DNA from: Pseudomonadota bacterium
GTDB taxonomy: Bacteria; Pseudomonadota; Alphaproteobacteria; Acetobacterales; Acetobacteraceae
Reading direction: 5' to 3'
DNA: 29,576 bases
Assembly: GCA_021808055.1 (NCBI GenBank)
Contig: JAKBCH010000023.1
Location: 1 to 29,576 of the forward strand
In this document: positions 22,425-29,322 of the stretch, one piece after another
How the letters are laid out: the number at the start of each line of letters is the position of its first letter
How positions within the stretch are numbered: the first letter of the stretch is position 1
Program-made: the position numbers and the translations under genes
The notes under the pieces: generated by a model
What the model saw: only the letters and a program-made list of their open reading frames with translations
Database searches by the model: none
What the model was told of the DNA's origin: nothing

Positions 22425-24988
22425 CCCCTCCTAAATGCACGTGACAAGGCTGGATATTTACCGCTGGAATGCAGTCCAGATCGTACACCGGCATTCATCG
22501 CTGCGAACACGTCATCAACCGAGATACCACCGGCGCCCCCATTAGAGGTCACGCTGTTATTGAAGTGCATGTTGTACGTGTCACCACCGCCCCCACTATC
22601 GCCCCCGCCTGAAACCATATCAAGCAACGGCTGCGCGATGTTCGCGGGTAGCACCATTTCCTTTTCATGCAGCTGCGCCAGCGGATTAACACCAGCCGGA
22701 ATGACAGTGCCCCCTTCGGCCGAAAGCACTTCAAAACCCATCACAGCCGTATAAGCCGCTGCAGCAGCAGCTGGCGCCAGTACGGGCCCCACGTAAGGAA
22801 TGCCAGCCACAGCCGAGAACGCACCCGCAGCGGCTTTCATGGCGTCGTTATTGATCTGTGCCACACCAGAGGCTAGAGACACCGCTCTACCCTGCGCATC
22901 ACCGGCAACCTTTGCTGATAGCCTGGCCGTCTCACCCGCCTCGGTGGCAGAAGTGAGCCCCATTTGGGTTGCCAACCCATGTGCCAATATCTGTGCTTCA
23001 CTCGCTATGTAGCTTGTGAGCTTTTTTGCCTCCGCGTCGATAAATGCCAGAGTAATGCTCTGCGCGGCTTTGGCCTCAGCGTTCTGCAAGGTCTCTGTAC
23101 CCTGCAGGATGCCGTTTATCGAGGTGTCGAAAGCCTGCTGAATCGGCTGGAATGCCTGCTGCCAAGCCTGTTGCGTCTTTTGCGCGGCCTGCTTCTGCGC
23201 ATCCTCTACCTTTTTAGCATCTTGCACCTGCTGGTCGACAAGCTGCGTATTCAGTTGCGCCATTTCCGTTAAGTGCTGGGCTTCATAGACCTCGATATCG
23301 TCCAGCGCCTTTGCTTTTGCAGCGGTTCCCTGTTCGTCCAAAGCAGCTTCCTGCTGCATCTCTGCTAATTGGGCGGCATAAATCTGTTTTTGTGCGTCGA
23401 TTTCGTCTTGCACCTCAGCAGCTTTAGTTATCTTGCCTTGAGAAACTTCGGCATCCCAGGTCTGAACCTTGGCCTGATACTGAGTAGATGCAATCTCTTT
23501 TTGCGCGGCAGCAGCATCTTGGGCAATCTGTTTCTGCTCTGTAGCAGATGACCGCGCCGCAGAAGTCTCTGCGCCGAGCTGGCTTTGCCGCGCGGCCGTC
23601 TCGGCTTTACTCAGCGCATCACGCGCCTGCAGCTCCTCCTGGCCACTCAGATTTCCAGCCTGCAAAACGCTCTGCCAATATTGCACGGTGTTCTGAAGCT
23701 TCTCTTGATTTGCCTCCTTAATGCTGGAAGCATTCTGCTCGATCTTCGCGTTCTCAGCATCAAGAGTAGCCGTCAAATCCTTCATCTGGCTGGCATTTGA
23801 GACGGTCGGCGCCTGCGCGGTCGCTGGTGCCGCACCGCCAGCACTTGAGCGCTGCTTCGCAATACTGTCATCCAGCGTTTTTTTCTGTGCTTCGAGCTTG
23901 GCAAGCTGCTGATTAAGCTCTGGTAGCTCCCCACCACCACGAACGCCCGTACGGCTCGCCGCGATATCAGCTTGAACAGTCGCAATCTTCGCGTTGAGGG
24001 TAGGCGCCATGGCGTTCGCCACCGCATCAAGTGCGGGTAGTAACCCACGCACGATGGAATCGGTAATCCCTTCAACCGCAAGTTTTGCCCGGCCCATATC
24101 CTGTTCATACTGCTCAGCTGCCTCGGCGCTCTCGCCGGTCCAAGTCTGATTGAGCTCGTTCGACTTCTCAATCGCCCCTTGCAATCCCACTTGGCCAAGC
24201 TCATTCAGCATTGGCATCAAGGAGGCGCCAATCTTCGCGCCGAAAATATCTGTCTCCAGCGCGGTCTTATTTGTACCATCAGCGTAGCTTGCGAGCTTCG
24301 CTGAAACCTCGTCGAGAACATCTCCCATCGGCCGCAAACGGCCGGCCGAATCCGTAACTTGCACTCCCATGGCCCGGAATGCCTCAGCAGCGACCCCCGT
24401 CCCTGTTGCCGCCATCTGCATGGTGTTCGGTAATTTATCGATCAGCTTCGAGAATTCGTCAAAATTAGTTCCAGTCTCGGCCGCCATCACCTTCAGGCCG
24501 GAGAGCTGCTCGGTGGTCAGCCCAGTTTCCTGACTCAAGTGCAACATCTGCTCGCCGCTCTCGGCGACATGGTTTATAGTCTCAGCCACCTGCTCAAGAG
24601 CCAAACCCGCGACCAGAAACTCAGAAAACGAGCCAATAGCATCGGTGAAGACCGATAGGCGCGCATGCATTGTCTCGAAGCTCTCGCCGGTCAGGCGGGC
24701 ACTCTCACCCAACTGGTTAAAAAACCCCGTCACTTCTGGGTGCACAGCTTCCCGCATTTCAGCGTTAAGCGCAGCAAGCTCAACCTTCGCAGCTGCCGCT
24801 TTTTGCGCTGCTGCCTCGAGCTCAGGCGCTAAACTGGCCTTCATGTCGGCGCTGGCCGACACAAACTGTGACGCCAAATTTTTGACCGTAGCGTTCACCT
24901 CGGCCAGTTCTGTCTTCGCCACGGCCGCCTTCGCTTGCAAGGACGTAACGTTTGCGGTTATCGATACGTTCAGCGATTTGTCGGCCAT
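22421..24988 (-). CDS. Tail tape measure protein
   Basis: 855 residues, which sets tail length; at about 1.5 angstrom per residue this predicts a tail near 125-130 nm. Residues about 10-85 and 480-660 are long Ala/Gln/Lys-rich helices likely to form coiled coils (AKTELAEVNATVKNL, EVYEAQHLTEMAQLN). The TP901-type core is at about 150-300 (LSQETGLTTEQLSGLK, FGAKIGASLMPMLNELG). A hydrophobic stretch near 760-800 (GIPYVGPVLAPAAAAAAYTA) precedes the standard C-terminal motif LHEKEMVLPANIAQPLL. ATG at 24988 lies only 33 bases from the divergent lipoprotein gene, which breaks the operon just upstream. Confidence 0.93.
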   Translation of the reverse strand: MADKSLNVSITANVTSLQAKAAVAKTELAEVNATVKNLASQFVSASADMKASLAPELEAAAQKAAAAKVELAALNAEMREAVHPEVTGFFNQLGESARLTGESFETMHARLSVFTDAIGSFSEFLVAGLALEQVAETINHVAESGEQMLHLSQETGLTTEQLSGLKVMAAETGTNFDEFSKLIDKLPNTMQMAATGTGVAAEAFRAMGVQVTDSAGRLRPMGDVLDEVSAKLASYADGTNKTALETDIFGAKIGASLMPMLNELGQVGLQGAIEKSNELNQTWTGESAEAAEQYEQDMGRAKLAVEGITDSIVRGLLPALDAVANAMAPTLNAKIATVQADIAASRTGVRGGGELPELNQQLAKLEAQKKTLDDSIAKQRSSAGGAAPATAQAPTVSNASQMKDLTATLDAENAKIEQNASSIKEANQEKLQNTVQYWQSVLQAGNLSGQEELQARDALSKAETAARQSQLGAETSAARSSATEQKQIAQDAAAAQKEIASTQYQAKVQTWDAEVSQGKITKAAEVQDEIDAQKQIYAAQLAEMQQEAALDEQGTAAKAKALDDIEVYEAQHLTEMAQLNTQLVDQQVQDAKKVEDAQKQAAQKTQQAWQQAFQPIQQAFDTSINGILQGTETLQNAEAKAAQSITLAFIDAEAKKLTSYIASEAQILAHGLATQMGLTSATEAGETARLSAKVAGDAQGRAVSLASGVAQINNDAMKAAAGAFSAVAGIPYVGPVLAPAAAAAAYTAVMGFEVLSAEGGTVIPAGVNPLAQLHEKEMVLPANIAQPLLDMVSGGGDSGGGGDTYNMHFNNSVTSNGGAGGISVDDVFAAMNAGVRSGLHSSGKYPALSRAFRRG

Positions 24989-25021
24989 GCTCTTTGCCCT
25001 ACGCTTTGAAAGGAAATACTC

Positions 25022-25429
25022 TTGAAATCGGTCCGAGTTTTGACGTGTCTTTTGGCGCTGCTGACCATGTCAGCGTGCGATTTTAGCCCCGCCGGCATCA
25101 GGGCATCACTTCAAAAGGAAGATACCAATGATGTGGCCGATGCCTATTACACCGGTGGGGCAAGTTCGGTTTACGGCCAAGCCGCGCGGGCTGAACTAGA
25201 AGCCAGAAACGCGATTCCGCCGGCTGATTGGGGTGCCATTGACCAGCGTGAGGTCGCCGTAGGCATGGGTCCTATCTCGGTCGAAGCGGCGTGGGGCTAC
25301 CCAACAGCCATCAACACGACGACGACAGCCCAGGGGCAGGATGATCAATGGGTCTACCGCCCCTGCGACACATGCAGCGCGTCCTATGTCTATTTCACAG
25401 ACGGGCGCGTCACCGCTATCCAGAACTGA
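25022..25429 (+). CDS. Phage-encoded lipoprotein on the opposite strand (moron; SmpA/OmlA-like fold)
   Basis: The only plus-strand gene in the prophage part. TTG start at 25022 with AAAGGA seven bases upstream; 135 residues. The N-terminus is a lipoprotein signal (VRVLTCLLALLTMSAC) with Cys19 as the probable lipidated residue and Asp at +2, a residue that keeps lipoproteins in the inner membrane in enterics. The C-terminal half (VGMGPISVEAAWGYPTAIN, QWVYRP, YVYFTDGRVTAIQ) resembles the small beta domain of SmpA/OmlA (BamE-like) proteins. It interrupts the tail operon between chaperone and tape measure. Its orientation suggests expression in the lysogen, with superinfection exclusion as the likeliest job. 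That function is inference. Confidence 0.8.
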   Translation: MKSVRVLTCLLALLTMSACDFSPAGIRASLQKEDTNDVADAYYTGGASSVYGQAARAELEARNAIPPADWGAIDQREVAVGMGPISVEAAWGYPTAINTTTTAQGQDDQWVYRPCDTCSASYVYFTDGRVTAIQN

Positions 25430-25433
25430 AACA

Positions 25434-25454
25434 GTAGTGAACGGCATTCACTAC
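25434..25454. terminator. Hairpin between convergent lipoprotein and tail-chaperone frames
   Basis: GTAGTGAA and TTCACTAC form a perfect 8-bp stem with a CGGCA loop. It begins four bases after the lipoprotein stop and contains the stop codon of the -1 chaperone frame on the other strand. It is placed to act as a two-way terminator, though neither side has a strong T-run; the minus side has TGTTTC. Confidence 0.5.
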
Positions 25455-25630
25455 CTTCGCATCATCGCTTTAAACCACGCCGCCAGGACGATCTGAGCCG
25501 GAGGGCTGTCCTCCCAGTATCGAGCAAGTGCTCGATAGTGCGACCAGCTCATCGCGCTAATCTGCTGTTCGGTCCATCCCAGCGCCGTGGTCATTTGAGC
25601 ATAAATCAGAGGCCAGTCGAACTCGCTTAG
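25451..25630 (-). CDS. Tail assembly chaperone, T-type frame reached by -1 frameshift
   Basis: Open in the -1 frame relative to the gene ending at 25627. From the CTA codon after the slip site it encodes 59 residues: LSEFDWPLIYAQMTTALGWT, then EQQISAMSWSHYRALARYWE, then DSPPAQIVLAAWFKAMMRR. This is clearly protein-like and recalls the small WP-containing proteins that follow the chaperone gene in alphaproteobacterial tail operons. No start codon with a ribosome site exists near its beginning; the first ATG (25594) has no ribosome site and would drop the conserved-looking FDWPLIYA. Expression as a fusion with the upstream gene, as in lambda G-GT, would give about 166 residues. Such proteins wrap the tape measure during tail assembly. 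Confidence 0.75.
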   Translation of the reverse strand, partial: LSEFDWPLIYAQMTTALGWTEQQISAMSWSHYRALARYWEDSPPAQIVLAAWFKAMMRR

Positions 25631-25950
25631 GGGGATTCCTCCCCCGCCGCTTCCCCCGTATCGGGCTTCTCCGGGTCGCGGTAGTACCCAATCGCACGTC
25701 CGATGATGACCACGGTTTGGACCATTTCCACGGTGGTCGCGCCCCTCAGCCCTTCAAAGTCAGCGAAGCTGCCCTCGTATCCTGCAAGCTGTAGGGTCTT
25801 GTAGAGTATCGTCTTGCGGGTTTGCTCTTCAGTAAGTGTTTCGCCGGTACCAGCAAGCCTCAGCAGCTGAGAGAGGGTGGAAACGTCCCTCACCGTGAAA
25901 TCTTCCGGCAGCGTATACTCACGCTTCGCAAAGGTGAATGTTTTAGGCAC
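25627..25950 (-). CDS. Tail assembly chaperone, G-type
   Basis: 107 residues: a start MPKTFTFAKREYTLPEDFTV, then a helical body (TLSQLLRLAG, EMVQTVVIIGRAIGYYRDP) and a Gly/Glu-rich end. Position between major tail protein and tape measure, size, and the following overlapping frame identify it as the first of the two chaperones needed to assemble the tail around the tape measure. GTG start at 25950, five bases after a perfect AGGAGG, overlapping the end of the major tail gene by eight bases. The last sense codon CCC and stop TAA form the proposed slip site. No specific family is recognised by sequence. Confidence 0.82.
   Translation of the reverse strand: MPKTFTFAKREYTLPEDFTVRDVSTLSQLLRLAGTGETLTEEQTRKTILYKTLQLAGYEGSFADFEGLRGATTVEMVQTVVIIGRAIGYYRDPEKPDTGEAAGEESP
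25628..25645 (-). promoter_or_regulatory. Putative -1 ribosomal frameshift site with overlapping hairpin
   Basis: The mRNA reads GAA-UCC-CCC-UAA. The five C's let a Pro-tRNA on CCC slip back one base onto another CCC while the slow UAA stop waits in the A site; decoding then goes on as CUA-AGC-GAG. The same bases form a hairpin: GGGGGA (25645-25640), loop GGAA, UCCCCC (25635-25630), a 6-bp stem capped by a GNRA-type tetraloop. The AGGAGG-like run GGGGGAGGAA lies a few bases upstream of the slip and might act as an internal Shine-Dalgarno stimulator. Confidence 0.65.
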
Positions 25951-26917
25951 TATCGCCTCCTACGGAGAACACGCGGCCCAGGTAATCCTGCGCCACAGAG
26001 AAATCGGACTCGGGAATCGTCCAATCCTCATTCTTGAAATCAAGCGTCCATTTGTCGATGCCGACATTATAGTAGGTCATCGACGGCGGCGTTCCCGCGT
26101 AATTGGGATTGTTCCCGCGATAAGGCTGGCTCAACACCATCTGGAAGCTGGGCCGCGCCCCCATTTTCTGCGCATAATATGTGAAGCTGGCGCCAGTCGT
26201 TTTGGTATAGGTGTAGGAGATCACCACCAACCCGCCAACATCCGCCGTGGCGAAGGTATAGCTGCCGTTAACAACGGCATACTGGCCGGTCGCCGGCGCC
26301 GAAGCGACGCGGGAAAGCTGCACGCCCGTGGTGACATTAACCACCCCAAGGTCCTGCCCAAAGGTGGCGGCATTCGCCACGGTGATCGACGGCCCGAATG
26401 TGATGGACGTGGCGCTGGGAATAGAGGCCGTCGTGTTGGCGCTGAGGGTAACCGTGGTGCCGGTCACGGCCTGCACCACGGTACCCACCGGAATGCCGGC
26501 GGCAGTTGCTGTCTGGCCAACGACGACACCCGTGGTCGCGGCAAACGTCAGCGTATTGGCACCAGAGGCCGTTAAAGTACTCGTGGGAATGCTCACAGCT
26601 GCCGGAATCGCGGTCCCGCTTGGCGCACCCTCGTTCTCCGCCGTCAGCGTGATGCTGGTGCTGGTCGTTGCGCCGAAGGTGGTGGCGTTCACATCAGCGA
26701 TGCGGAATTTCGCGGCTTTCAGCTTCCCGCTGATTTTAAGGGCGCCACGCGCGATGGCGACGGGCGCGTCCAGCGAGCCCTGCAATGGTTTGCTGCCCCA
26801 GGAATGGTCGACAGAGATATCCTGGCACACACCAACCTTGACCGGCTGTGCGATGGCCGAGCCTTGCGGAATGAAGTAGATGCTCCCCGCGCCATATAGA
26901 TATTGTTCCAATGCCAT
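25943..26917 (-). CDS. Major tail (tube) protein with an inserted beta module
   Basis: 324 residues. The N-terminus (LYGAGSIYFIPQGSA) and the C-terminal part (ARPSFQMVLSQPYRGN, then the end IPESDFSVAQDYLG) look like the tail-tube protein of long-tailed phages, and its place before the chaperone pair agrees. Residues about 121-175 form a discrete beta module (FAATTGVVVGQTA, VVQAVTGTTVTLSA, SATSITFG) that recurs in the head-tail connector. In an assembled tube such a module would point outwards as decoration. AAGGAG lies eight bases before the start. Confidence 0.85.
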   Translation of the reverse strand: MALEQYLYGAGSIYFIPQGSAIAQPVKVGVCQDISVDHSWGSKPLQGSLDAPVAIARGALKISGKLKAAKFRIADVNATTFGATTSTSITLTAENEGAPSGTAIPAAVSIPTSTLTASGANTLTFAATTGVVVGQTATAAGIPVGTVVQAVTGTTVTLSANTTASIPSATSITFGPSITVANAATFGQDLGVVNVTTGVQLSRVASAPATGQYAVVNGSYTFATADVGGLVVISYTYTKTTGASFTYYAQKMGARPSFQMVLSQPYRGNNPNYAGTPPSMTYYNVGIDKWTLDFKNEDWTIPESDFSVAQDYLGRVFSVGGDSA

Positions 26918-26929
26918 CGATGCGGCTCC

Positions 26930-27166
26930 TTATGCTTCAGTGATGAGATGCACGGCAATCGCCGCGATAAGATCGCCAGATGCCGCTTCCACACGGCTAA
27001 ACGCATCCGGCGAGAGATCATGCAGGCATGAATTGCGCCACGTCATATAGACGTTTCGCGCAGTTGCCGCCGCCTGGTCTTCCGTCACACCAACCTTTTC
27101 AGCTGGCTCAACCACAGGCGCAGGGGTGACTAAAGTGTCTTCCTGTTTGTTCGATGTTTCACTCAT
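26930..27166 (-). CDS. Small hypothetical protein between tail terminator and major tail protein
   Basis: 78 residues, no family recognised. The polar N-terminal half (TPAPVVEPAEKVGVTEDQ) is likely disordered and is followed by a helical half (AAATARNVYMTWRNSCLHDL, then EAASGDLIAAIAVHLI). The ATG begins within the stop codon of the upstream gene (TGATG), so translation is coupled. The TTG three bases earlier is a less likely start. Small genes at this position occur in several siphophage tail operons; the role is unknown. Confidence 0.65.
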   Translation of the reverse strand: MSETSNKQEDTLVTPAPVVEPAEKVGVTEDQAAATARNVYMTWRNSCLHDLSPDAFSRVEAASGDLIAAIAVHLITEA

Positions 27167-27606
27167 CAATTTGGTCCATTCGATGTGGTGCGGATTTTAA
27201 TGGGGATAATGGCGCCAGCTTGTCCTGAGAGTGCGCCATCATCCTTCTTGATTTGGCCCTCTATCCAGAGATGCTGAACAATGCCGCCCAGGTTGAAAAC
27301 ACCAACCCATGGCGCCGGCAATAACGCGGTTTCTACTGCCTCGATGAGATTATCCAGCTCTTCGCCTGGCGGTTCGTTCGGATCATCTGTCTTGTAATAG
27401 ATGATGATCTGCGCGCCGAGAACGACATTGGCCGGCAAGTTTTGTGCCTCACGCGGCAAATATTCATCATCAGCGGAGCGCAGAAATATCGCGGGTTGAG
27501 CCGCCACGGCTGCTGGCATCTGAACGCGACGGCCATATGTCGCAAACCCCGGAATCTGCTGAAGTACGGAAAACAAAGAATCAAATATCGTAGAACGGCC
27601 GATCAT
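27166..27606 (-). CDS. Tail terminator / tail completion protein
   Basis: 146 residues. Position between the HK97 gp10-like gene and the major tail protein, size, and alpha/beta pattern fit the tail-terminator family (lambda gpU-like, or the minor tail protein between gp10 and the tube). Visible features are an N-terminal helix (IFDSLFSVLQQIPGF), a central QIIIYYKTDDPNEPPGEELD strand-loop, and C-terminal strands (GAIIPIKIRTTSNG). The terminator caps the tail tube and joins it to the head. The start overlaps the previous stop by ATGA. Assignment rests mainly on synteny. Confidence 0.72.
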   Translation of the reverse strand: MIGRSTIFDSLFSVLQQIPGFATYGRRVQMPAAVAAQPAIFLRSADDEYLPREAQNLPANVVLGAQIIIYYKTDDPNEPPGEELDNLIEAVETALLPAPWVGVFNLGGIVQHLWIEGQIKKDDGALSGQAGAIIPIKIRTTSNGPN

Positions 27607-28049
27607 GTTTCTATCGCTCGCTCAACAGCCCGCTCCATCCTATCAAACGCCGCCGGCGCGATATCTGCTTCCGGTCCGCGTAGGAAGCTATGCGGCTCAA
27701 TATTCAATGTGCGCTCGATATCCAACGGCGGCGAAAGAATAAATGAGAACAGATGCGTCAACTTCATGTTGATGGTGCGATGCGTCCCATATTCCAAAGC
27801 ACCGGCCTTGCCGAAATCTTTGGTTATGGCAACAATGCCGGTTATTGAATTTTCTCCCTCAACAACTCGTTTTGTGGTTGATGCTTCAAGTTTCCCGGTC
27901 TTATGAGGTTCAGCTCCAATAATGGCCTCATAGAGTTCATCCGTCGTTTGCGTGATGGCATCAATCAGATTGATGCGTGCATATTTCGGAAACTCCTCAA
28001 ATTGCAACGCAACCTTTCGGCCCGTCTGAACTTCAAGCCCGATTTCCAT
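27603..28049 (-). CDS. HK97 gp10-like head-tail joining protein
   Basis: 148 residues. The family's features are present: an N-terminal helix, ALEYGTHRTINMK in the middle, and the C-terminal SFLRGPEADIAPAAFDRME, which matches the usual 'pFLrpA' ending. HK97 gp10-type proteins take part in tail completion at the neck. The start overlaps the connector stop (TAATG) and the stop overlaps the next start (ATGA), so the reading of this block is secure. Order connector, gp10-like, terminator, tube is standard. Confidence 0.82.
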   Translation of the reverse strand: MEIGLEVQTGRKVALQFEEFPKYARINLIDAITQTTDELYEAIIGAEPHKTGKLEASTTKRVVEGENSITGIVAITKDFGKAGALEYGTHRTINMKLTHLFSFILSPPLDIERTLNIEPHSFLRGPEADIAPAAFDRMERAVERAIET

Positions 28050-28912
28050 TATGCCACCACGATGAAGCGGTAATTATCGAGCAGATCGACCACATCAGCA
28101 GGCATGTTGCCATCCGGCGTGGGGTTCACCCAATAGCGCACATCTCCCATCAGCGGCGTGCTCTGTTGCATGATCGAAGGATCACGTCCGCGCTGCCAGA
28201 ATGCCTTTTTTGTAAGGCGTGAACACGCATCTTCAATATCACTCGGAATTGTCGCGAAGCCAGCAGTATAAACTACCACCGTCTGGTAGGAATCCCATTT
28301 GCGCGGTAAGCCAACACAATCGAGGCGGATGATCTGGCTTTTTGCCAAATCAATCATGTAGTCGCTCCCCTCAACCAGCACCACAGCGCCGTCCGGATAA
28401 TTCACCGTGACAGACTGCACAGCGATCAATGGCCCCTTGCTCAACTGCAATACCGTCCGGCGCTGGCTTACCTCGCTGAAAAAATACGATTCGAGAAAAT
28501 TGAACTGGTCTTGTATCGTTTCTACCGGGAATTGCCGATTGCAGTATTTTTGGATTGCGGAGCTTGATAGCGTTATCTGCCGCGTCAGAAACGCATCTGC
28601 CGTCGCATCAGCCCCGAACGTGATAACCGTTCCCGCCGGCACATCCCCGGCAACCGCCGCGCTCAGCGTCACAGATGCCGCAGTCACCGCAACCACAATC
28701 GCCCCAGGCTGCAGGTTACTCCCCATCGCCGTCTGGCCTTTGGCAATGCCGGTGGTTGCCAAAAACGGCAGAACAGACCCCGAAGCCGTATCAGCGGACG
28801 TCGTGAACGCCGTTCCCTCGGGAATCGAGAGGTCCGTTTTCACGTTGTCGAGCGTGGTCAGATCATAGCTGGGCGCGGGGGTCAGCACCGTCGTGATGAC
28901 ATCGATACTCAT
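28049..28912 (-). CDS. Head-tail connector (HK97 gp6 / phiE125 gp8-like) with an inserted beta module
   Basis: 287 residues. The connector core is helical: DLTTLDNVKTDLSIPEG at about 17-33, then DAFLTRQITLSSSAIQKYCN at about 106-125, and a C-terminal half with LPRKWDSYQTVVVYTAGFA and DIEDACSRLTKKAFWQ. In typical members the first and second helices are joined by a short acidic turn. Here about 70 residues (34-102) intervene, with a beta module at 47-100 that matches one in the major tail protein. ATG at 28912 overlaps the upstream stop (TGATG); the frame is open further upstream but inside the next gene. Forms a ring below the portal. Confidence 0.85.
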   Translation of the reverse strand: MSIDVITTVLTPAPSYDLTTLDNVKTDLSIPEGTAFTTSADTASGSVLPFLATTGIAKGQTAMGSNLQPGAIVVAVTAASVTLSAAVAGDVPAGTVITFGADATADAFLTRQITLSSSAIQKYCNRQFPVETIQDQFNFLESYFFSEVSQRRTVLQLSKGPLIAVQSVTVNYPDGAVVLVEGSDYMIDLAKSQIIRLDCVGLPRKWDSYQTVVVYTAGFATIPSDIEDACSRLTKKAFWQRGRDPSIMQQSTPLMGDVRYWVNPTPDGNMPADVVDLLDNYRFIVVA

Positions 28913-29271
28913 CAGAACACCGGCTGCAGCACGAGCTGCAATGCGACATAAGTGACTTGGGCCACAGGCACAGCTTTGGTGCCAGACCGGACGCGCAAAC
29001 AATTCGGTCCACGCCAAAGCTCCGGGTCTATCACCACCCAACTACCAGGTGTGACAGGGTAATCCACTTCCTGGTTCGCGTTGGAATACACCTCATACCA
29101 AGTCGTGCCGCCGTCATTCGACGCCTGAAAAGTCAGATCAGCCGCCGTCCAGTTCGTCGGCACAATCACGCCGTGCAGCGTCATGCACCCAAGATTAAGC
29201 GTGCCCGTCAGGCTTGCTCCGGCGGCGATGGGCGCGGGCAAGAACGTGGGAGCCGAAGAATTTACCGGCAT
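28912..29271 (-). CDS. Hypothetical phage structural protein (beta-rich)
   Basis: 119 residues, not recognised. The sequence reads as a single beta sandwich: ASLTGTLNLGCMTLHGVIVP, ADLTFQASNDGGTTWYEVYS, CLRVRSGTKAVPVAQ. The phrase 'FQASNDGGTTWY' recalls bacterial carbohydrate-binding and phage decoration modules. It sits between the end of the upstream head gene and the connector, where head decoration or completion proteins are found. Its stop overlaps the connector start, so it belongs to the operon. Confidence 0.65.
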   Translation of the reverse strand: MPVNSSAPTFLPAPIAAGASLTGTLNLGCMTLHGVIVPTNWTAADLTFQASNDGGTTWYEVYSNANQEVDYPVTPGSWVVIDPELWRGPNCLRVRSGTKAVPVAQVTYVALQLVLQPVF

Positions 29272-29322
29272 GGTTCACCTCTCAATTTGGGCCGGGTGTG
29301 CCAGCACCCGGCCCCGGCCGCG

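Noticed and set aside
25592..25594. Independent start for the second chaperone frame at an internal ATG
   Set aside because: No ribosome site precedes it and it would remove the protein-like residues between the slip site and the ATG; kept only as an alternative to frameshifting.
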